Source of the DNA: Nectonema munidae
Taxonomy: Eukaryota > Nematomorpha > Nectonematoida > Nectonematidae
DNA length: 64,000 bases
Assembly (NCBI GenBank): GCA_030549495.1
Contig: JAUIRK010000982.1
Location: forward strand, 62,001 to 126,000
Direction: 5' to 3'
In this document: piece after piece, positions 25,301 to 34,300 of the stretch
Layout of the letters: each line of letters starts with the position of its first letter
Position numbering within the stretch: the first letter of the stretch is position 1
Program-made: the position numbers and the translations under genes
Notes under the pieces: generated by a model
The model's database searches: none
The model's input: the letters and a program-made list of their open reading frames with translations, nothing else
What the model was told of the DNA's origin: nothing

Positions 25301-28300
25301 ACAGCGACCAAGATTGACTGATGAACATTTAAAAGCTTACTTTTGATTGGTGTCAGCAATTGATGGTATTATGCAAACAAAAGGTCAGTTTCACAGGTCT
25401 CCTCTAAATTTTTTGACTTTGTTTGGAATAAAAAATATACACATTGATATTTTTTATAAATATATATTTTACTGTATATCTATTTTTGGGCGTACACCCT
25501 AAATTTTTATAATTAACACAAAATTTCAAATTTAGTTTTTTGTAAACTATTTTAGCCATAGTTCAGACTTTGAGTATTAAAAAATAATCACGTGGCCCTA
25601 AATTCCGTCAATTATTCGGCCAGCTGGAAAAAAAGTTTGGTGAACCCTGCTGTGAGTGAAGTTAACAATGGTCTTGAAAAATTCACTGAGATGTTTGGAA
25701 CTTTTTAACACCTATAATTTTCTATTTTGAAGATACTTATGATGGTGGGTTTAGAAGAGGTAGACATTTACCAAGATTTCCTATTGAAATGTGGAACATG
25801 ACGAGCAGATTGAAGATGGTTTTCCAAGAACTAACAATTCTGTTGAAGAATTTGGCTTTTCAAAAAACTTTACAATGTTTTAACTTAACGATTTGTAAAT
25901 TGATAATGAACATTCAAAAAGAAAATAAGTATCAAAAAGTTATTTGAGTGCAAGCAATGTCTGGATTCACAAATCTGTCGAAAAGTATTCAAAAACTGAA
26001 ACGTGATGCAGCTCTAAAGACATTTATTAAACCGGAAGAATAGTATGACGCTTTTAGATCCTTTAAAAGCATGTTCATATAATATTGAAATGTGTATATG
26101 ATCTCATGCTTCAACTATAACTGAATAAATTTTTTGAAAATGGTTTTATATATACTAAATTTAGTTTCATAACTTTAGCGTTGTACTTTAAAACAGAAGT
26201 GTTTTTTTAATATAACATTTTAAAATGTAGAAATATTTGACATCGTTTTATGGCTCAAGCGATCATCTCTACTTTAAAGCATTTCGCTCTATCGTATATC
26301 GTTCCAGAGTGTCTACACACTTCGGATCAAGGTTACGAAGTCTATTAGAGGCAGAAATGCGATGTTCCTTAAGCTACACATGTCTTTGTATTAATTTTCT
26401 TATTTCTAAAAAGCAGAAACATTCCTTACGTTTATTGACTCATTTAAAACCAAGCAAAGCAGACGATATCTAAAAAAAACGCAGACGATTTATATTCAAA
26501 GTCATTGAAAAAAGCAGACGAAGATGAAATTACTTAAAATAGGAAGATTGGTCGTAAATGGGTTAAAAAACATTGTAAATTAGTTGTAATTGATTTTCTA
26601 AATTTTATCTTTACTGAAATCTTGTGCATTCAACTACTTAAAAGGATTATCTCAAAAGGAGAGTATTGGATAGAAAATTTTTTGAAATCTCAAAAAATTT
26701 GCGTATAGTAAACAAGGATGCGCATCACTTACTTTAATCTTCGCCACTCTCCTCTCAATTTCGGCTTCCATTTCTCGTTCTTGCTTCTTCAACTCTTTGA
26801 TCAGCCTCAGTTTTACTTCTCTCTCAATCTTTTTTTCTATTTCAGAACTCAAAATTTTTTCTTCAAGTTCTTGAGCTTTTCTATAAAAAAACAAATCAGT
26901 AGGAAAAATAAACTTTATCAAATATAAACTCTTATCTACGTAAACCTAACGACGTTATAAACATTGCACATAGAAATCGAAGCATTAGAGCAAGACACAC
27001 AATTGCACAACTCAGATTCAACAAATCAATCTCCATAAAAGCGATACCAAGTTTTTATGTGCAAAGTAGGCAATATTTTAGTCATACCTCAATCATCCAG
27101 ATGAAACTCAAAAGAAAAGATTTTTTTAAAAGGATGTTTAAAATACAAAAATCAAATTTGCAAAAATGTTCAAAAATTCAACACGTACAAATTTAAATGA
27201 TGATAAAATTTTTTTAGTCTCTTTCTAAAATAAAGGAGTGCTACATTTTTACATATATGTTCTATTCAAATATGATTTAAAAATGGAGAAAGCATTTTTT
27301 AGTTTATTTAGGAACTCTTAATTTATAAAAGTTTCTCCAAAACTGTTAAAAAAACTGCTCTTTATAAACTTAGGGATTTTTTTGTAAAATCTAGATTACA
27401 TACAAAAAAAAAGACAAACAAAAAAAGGCTCTTCTGTATTAAAAGTGGATAACTGAGTATCAAGGTGCTTCAGAAGTGTCATTGAAAAACAAAATACTGG
27501 ATATTGATTTTAAACGGCCTTACGCACCATATGAGGCGAGTTAAAAGTAACATTTTAAAAGCTCAAATTAGATATTAGATCAAATAAATTGATAATTAAT
27601 TTTATTTTATATTTTGTTTAATATTTTTATCAATTAAGGTTTTTTTTATATATATATATATGAAATTTTGTCATCACGCGTTTATAGTTACTATTAAATT
27701 TTTTTTAGGAAGACACATAACGTTATAAGAATAGCTGAAAAAATGCATTGAGTCCGTTAACGGTGTTAGAACAAATAAGTCTGTCAAGCGAAATTTATGT
27801 TGTTGTATTACAAAGTCATCGATTCTTTGAAATAATTTTCAATACTTTCTCTAAAGCGTTCATAGTTGTTCAATTCAATGAAACAAAAGTCAATAAAGTT
27901 AATTTTTTCTTTGAGAAAAAGTCAATTTTTTCCAATTTTTCCTCGTCCTGGTTATGTTAGATGCAAATAATATTAAACTTTTATGAAAAAATGTTAATCT
28001 TTGACATAAAAGGGTCATTCAACAACCGTCAAAATGGTATCAAAAGATGCAGTTAGCGATTTTGAAAAAAGTCACGAAATTTGAAGGGATATAAATTTCT
28101 TTGATTGCTGAGAAGCAACAAGAAGTTAATATTATTCAAAGGCTAGAATGCCCTGTTGGTGTCTCATACATATCCAAAACTTCCCGTCCAACGGCTTAGG
28201 CTACTTAAACTAAAAGCAACATCGATTGATTGTAACACTACATAATAGAATAGGAATTTTTAGAGAGTATGCGAGTTACTAAAAATATAATTTATACCAT

Positions 28301-31300
28301 AAAATATGTAACAACATATATTATACATAAAAAAAAGTAACACATACTTTTTTACCGGGAGAAGCTTAACCCATTAAGTACCATAGAAATCAACGATATT
28401 TGACCCTAACAAGACGGATAATTTTTTACACCCTTCAAAGACGGATAATGAGAGTTTTACTCCCAATCATAAAACAACTACTTTTTGACATTTTAGAGTT
28501 TTTTTTGCTTTTTCTAATGTTTGCACTTGCGCAGCAAAATATGAGCTCCATATACGTTACCAACAACAAACCAATATACATGACGTTTACTTATAATACT
28601 AATGTCTTTTGTTTACAATTACGCTGCATCAATGTGTATTGGCTGATATACCGAGCATGTGCTTGAAATATGAGCTGATTGATCGATATCAATAAAACAA
28701 GCAATTCATATTTCACATTATTCATTATCAAATCTCACCATCGCAAACATAATTCATTCTGATTGTTTTGATTTCTAAGTTTGCTTCATTCCTGCTGTTG
28801 GTTTAATAAAAATGATAAATTTTACTCAATCAATTTATTGGAGTTTTTATTTTTCTGTACATCACGTATTTCAAAATGAGTTCATACAACAGTGAGTCGT
28901 CAAGTGATGAAAGCAGTCCTGTTTTTGATTCTGATGCTTACGGTGGTACTGATGTTGAAATTTTTGGTTCAAGTAGTTCCACAAGTAGTCGTGAAAGTTC
29001 TCCATGTGATTCACTTGTTGCACCCCACGGCACAAAATATTTCTCGGAGCCCAAAGAAAACCGCGTAAGAGTTTTGTCTTAAAACATTAGAGACGTCTCC
29101 TTGTCTACGCCTGGGCCTAAAGGAGTTGCTAAGAATCTTTCCAATCCCCTCGAAATTTTTAATCTTTTTTTTGCACAAAATCTTATTTTGTACATATTTT
29201 AATGCGCCAAGGAAAAACTCCATGAAAACTACAGGTATGATAGATTATCTACATAATTATAACAAGTCGTTAAAATTGTTTTTATATAAGGTGGATGCAC
29301 GGATAGTAACGACTTTCCAATGCAATCCCCGTGCATCGATAAAAGCCAATTGCATTGGAAAGGCGTTTATTGATGCACGGATAGTGCAACATTATCAAGG
29401 TGTTGTTCTATTTCACAATTGGTGTTAACTTGAATTTTATCAACATCGACTTTATTCAACATTGCCACCCATCTAGATTTTATTTCCATCTTGTATTGTG
29501 ATGAATATCATAAATTTTACAAAAAAGAAACTTTACCATTCAAAGTTGTTGCGATAAAAAGGATGTCCACATTTTTTGTACCAGGACTTCAAATACACTA
29601 GATACCTTCCAGTGAAGGATCCAAGGGAAGGAGGGGGTCATGTGCCTAAGCCCCCCTATGAAAAATGGCTTCGAAAATTACCCTTACTAATGTATACCCT
29701 TACATGTATAAAAAATAAATTTTTGCAATTTATTCATGGCAAAATAATGTTAAAAATATGAAAACATAGGTAATTAGTGATTCTAAAAGTTTTATTGATA
29801 GAGCTTGAATTGAATTGGATTTTTTTGACAATTTGTATTTTATATGCAAACAGCACATCGCTACAAATTTTATCGACTTGTGAAATAGGATATTTTTCAT
29901 CAGAATAATTTCAATATTTTTTGAAAATCTACGTTACTGCTATGAAAGGTTTTCTGTAGATCTTCTCGCTTAACTAGACTTGTTTTTTTCTATAATTTTT
30001 TACAAAAAATATTGTAAAAAGACTTGTAGCAATATCTTATATACCAAAAAGTTGTGGAATTTATGTTGATAGATTTTTTATGGCCCATGAGTTATGTTGT
30101 TGGGCGGTAGATCGTAAACTCACGGTTTGTGGAACAGTTAGAGCAAACCGTAGATTTATGCAACATATAATTCGACCTTCATATTTCAAATATTTAAATT
30201 TAGGAGATTGTGAGAGCAAATTTTTATATACAAAATACTTTTCGCTAACAGTTTACATCCCAAAAAAACATTCTGGTAAAGCATTTAGACTTGTTTACAT
30301 AATGTCTAGCCAGCATCTTTCGGAAATTGAATTAGTCGGTAATCAGAGAAAACCCCCAAACTATTTTAGATTATAACATGTATAAAGGAGGTGTGGATGC
30401 TTTCAACAAGATGACTAGAGATTATTCGTGCTACAGAACCTCAAAAAGATGGACAATGGCGATTTTTACAAATTTATTAGACATCGCTGCAAATAATAGT
30501 TGGGTCATTATGAAATCAAACATGCCAGAAAAGTATCCAAGTGTCAGAAAAATGGAGGAAAGTGTTTCATTAGAAGTTTGGCTCTACATCTAACTGAAAA
30601 GGCCATGCAAATCAGATGCCAAAGTTCATCAACACGTATTGGCACAAAAAAATGTTATTTTTTTATGGTTTCGAAGCATCCAATCAACCAACTACATCAC
30701 ATGGAAGAGGTTATTGTTTCGTTTCAAATTGTAAACCAAGAAAAAGAAGTACAAGAAAGTGCATAAAATGTCAAAGGCCTTGTTGTAAAAATCACACAGT
30801 ACTTATTTGCACAGAGTATAAAGACTCAAAAACTTTCTAATCTTCAAATAAACATTTTTTTCTTTTATCTTTTTCACACTTCTGTGTAATAGTTTTTGAG
30901 AGTGAAATAATTGTTACCATAATCAGAAATTGTAATCATAAAGTAAAAAACTTTATCGGAAAATATGGTATTTTCAAAAAAAAAATTAAAAATTGTAATT
31001 TTAGATAAAATATTTCTTCCATAGTTTGATTTTTTTGATAACCGAAAAGTAAAAAATATTTTAACGAAATTTTTGTTTGCTAGAAAAATTTTACTTTTTT
31101 TTGTAGATGCCGTTAAAAAATGGATTGAACCATTTTCTCCAATTTTTAAACATAAAAATGTTATCACTTTATTTAGAATAATTCTGCAAGCATAATTTCA
31201 AATTGCTTTGGGAGTAAAATTCCAATCTCCGTCCTACGAGGGTTAAAAAACGCAGACAATTTATATTCAAAGTCATTGAACAAAGCCGACAAAGATGAAA

Positions 31301-34300
31301 TTACTTATGTTTCCAAATAGAAACAATGGGACTTAATGGGTTAACACATTAACGTCCAATGTTCCTCTATAGGAACATAATATAAATGACCTATTTTTTT
31401 GAAATTGAATATTTTGATGTTAAAATTTTTTATGTAATTAGGAAAAATAAACTTTAAATTATTGATTTTTAAAAACATTTTTTTAATTTTAAATATTTTT
31501 TGTAAAAATTATTAAAATCAATTTAGTTACTTTTTTTTTTTTTGAAGTTGATTATAATATGTGGAAACAAAACTAGGAATTTTTTTATTTTCACTGAAAT
31601 AAGTTACTGAATATAAAAAAACCTCTTAAATTAACTAAAAATAATCCCAATGTAGTCTTTTGAGTTTTAAAAAGTCAGAAATTTTTGAAAAGTTTATGAT
31701 GTTCCTCTATAGGAACATTGGACTCAAATGCTAGTAATATAAGAAAAAGTTTAACAAATAAAAATTTATTTATTTTGAATGATAATCGTAAAAACACAAA
31801 GGATGCAAACGAACCTTGCATTGATAACACATCTTTATTGTATTTTTTTACAGAGGGAACATCTTCCTTGGGTAAAAGCTGAAATTGGGTGGTGCAGACC
31901 ATATGTTAGATTTTCAATGCGCTTTCCACTTGGGCCAGGGATAATTTTTGACGTTAGTGCTTTAGAAAACAATGAATGCACAATGTCTCTTGTGAACTCA
32001 AGTAAGTCTTTTGAGGTGTTGATTTCACTTCCACATAAAGTTTCCATGATGCCACAACAGATATACTCAAGCAATTGATGAAGAGAGGCCAATACCATTT
32101 CTTTGAGTGGATGTTAGGACGGTACTCACTTACAAACCTGTCAAGCAAATCCACTCCACCCATACTAGCATTGTAAAGGCTGAAGCAATCAGGAGATGAA
32201 ACAAAAATATGTTTTTTTTCCTTTTGGCTATATCTTTTTATTTTGTTCACTTTACCTGTTTTCCAAAAATTGGAAGCTAAATAAACAACTCTATTATCTA
32301 GCCATTGAACAATTGAAACTTCACCGTCACAAAAAGTTTCCCAAAATCCTCTACTTTTTTCCTTTTTTATTTCTTTTGCTTTTTTAAAAGGACACTTTGA
32401 CATTCTATTTTCTCTGATTGTTCCCATCGCTTTTACATTTCTTTTGTGCAAAACTTTTAAGAGATCGTAAGACGTAAAAAAATTATCAAAAAATATATAA
32501 TGATTATCAACATCTTTTAGAAGTGACACCATCTTTAAAATAATTTCAGATCCAAGAGGCAAACTTCTGTCTTCTCGGTCTGCAGCGCCAGTATATGTAA
32601 CAAAATGAAAAGGAAATCCCTCAGATGAGGTCATTACCCAGTTTTTGTACCCAAACTTTATTGGTTTACCTTTCATGTACATTTTAGATGAATTTCTACC
32701 ATAATAAGGAACCATTTGCTCATCTATGGAAAGTTTTTCAGCAAAAAAACCAAACTGTTTCAAGGAAGAATTAAGGAGGTTCTGAATAGGTCTGATTTTC
32801 GATAATTTATCATTTTTTTCTAAATTATCATTGTTACAAAAATGTAAACAGGATTTTATATCTTCAAATCGCTTTCTTGACATTTGACTTGCTATAACAC
32901 TACAAAATGTATCATCATCTTTTTTCCAATACATTCTTTGCCTTGGTCGTGAGTTATAACCAGATGTGAGAAGAATTCCGAGAAACTTATTCAGTTCTAC
33001 TCTATCAAAGTTTAGGCTCTTGTTTTTTTGTCCACAATACCTGTTTGTTTCAGTCACTATCAATTCCATCATTTCATCATTAAAAATTCTTTGAAAAAGA
33101 GAAATTGGCTCAATGTTAATCAATTCAGGAAATTTTGCGGCAATGGGCAATAATTCTTTATTTTTCAACGGGATTATACTTTTTTCTCCCATTTTGGAAA
33201 CTCTCTTTTAAGTTTTTTGATGGATTGATGAATTTCTTCTGTTTCTTCATAGGCGCAGACTTCCAAAGATCCCGAAACATCTTTAGGAAGTTTTTCAAAA
33301 ATAAAATTATTGTCTTCTTCTTCTTCTTCACTGTCAGTAACTTGTCCATCATTGAATTCTGGAGGAAGAATTACAACTTTAGGATCAATACTTTCATTCT
33401 CTTCCAAAAAATCTAGAGCATCCTGGAGAGTTAGAACCTGATGAAAAGTATCATGAGAGGACATTGGAAAAAATTTCTTGTTGTGTTTTGCTTGAAAATC
33501 AGACAGAAGAAAATCTATATATGAATAAAAATGAACGCAGGCAAATCAAAAAAGAGAAGCCTTGCTTGAATACGATAAGCGATAAAAAGTAATCAATCAA
33601 AATAAAAAATTTTATTGTTAGAATAGTGACTCGTTTGAAGTGATCAATCAAAAATATACATTTGTCTATATATAATATAATAATGATTTATAATATGAAG
33701 TGTGAAGTATAACAGCAGTAACACATATGCCTATAAGTCCAATGTTCCTCTAGAGGAACATCCAATATATCACATTTAGACAATTCAAAAACGTTATAAA
33801 ATAAATTTTTAGTTTCTTCATACATACTCTAACTGTTTTATGCAAACTTTGTATTTGTTTCTCAATTTTTTTAAGTTGTGGTCATTAATGGGTTAAGAAA
33901 AGGTCGACCATCAGCCCTTTATAAAAAATATATACAAACCAGTAGCAAGCATCAAAATTTAGATAGAGGAGGAAGATTAAAGTTAACACTAATGTGCTTC
34001 TATAATATTTCTAAAGGATTATAGGAAAAAAGATCATTTTATATTTATTCTAAGAATATTCTATATACTAATCAGGGCCGTAGCGAGAAGGGGTCCGTGC
34101 CCCCTCTAACTTCCTTCTTAAATTTAGTAAATATTGACGATATTATTTTCTATTTTCGTAAAAACGTTTTCTATATTTAGTTTAACCCGTTATCGCACAG
34201 ACTAATCAGACGATATCTAATGTAAAGCAGATTTGTATTAAAAAGCATTGATAAACGCAGACGATTTTATTTTTAAGTCGACATATGTCAACTGTGGTCA

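Larger units (their letters stand above)
28376..31344. mobile_element. piggyBac-type MITE (TTAA family), copy 2, split by a piggyBac
   Basis: The left piece 28376-28399 reads TTAACCCATTAAGTACCATA and GAAATCAACGATATTT. The right piece 31247-31344 reads AAACGCAGACAATTTATATT ... GGGACTTAATGGGTTAA. Together they match the uninterrupted copy at 40222-40359 read on the other strand. The break falls at the internal TTTAAA, a legal piggyBac target. Confidence 0.8.

Noticed and set aside
28050-28210. A mariner/Tc1 transposase start
   Set aside because: Only a vague resemblance over about 30 residues with no terminal repeats or TA borders.
31954-33192. The 412-codon frame as a domesticated host gene
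   Set aside because: It lies between TTAA-bordered piggyBac ends and its N- and C-terminal parts are in other frames. It is a decayed transposase and not a retained host gene.
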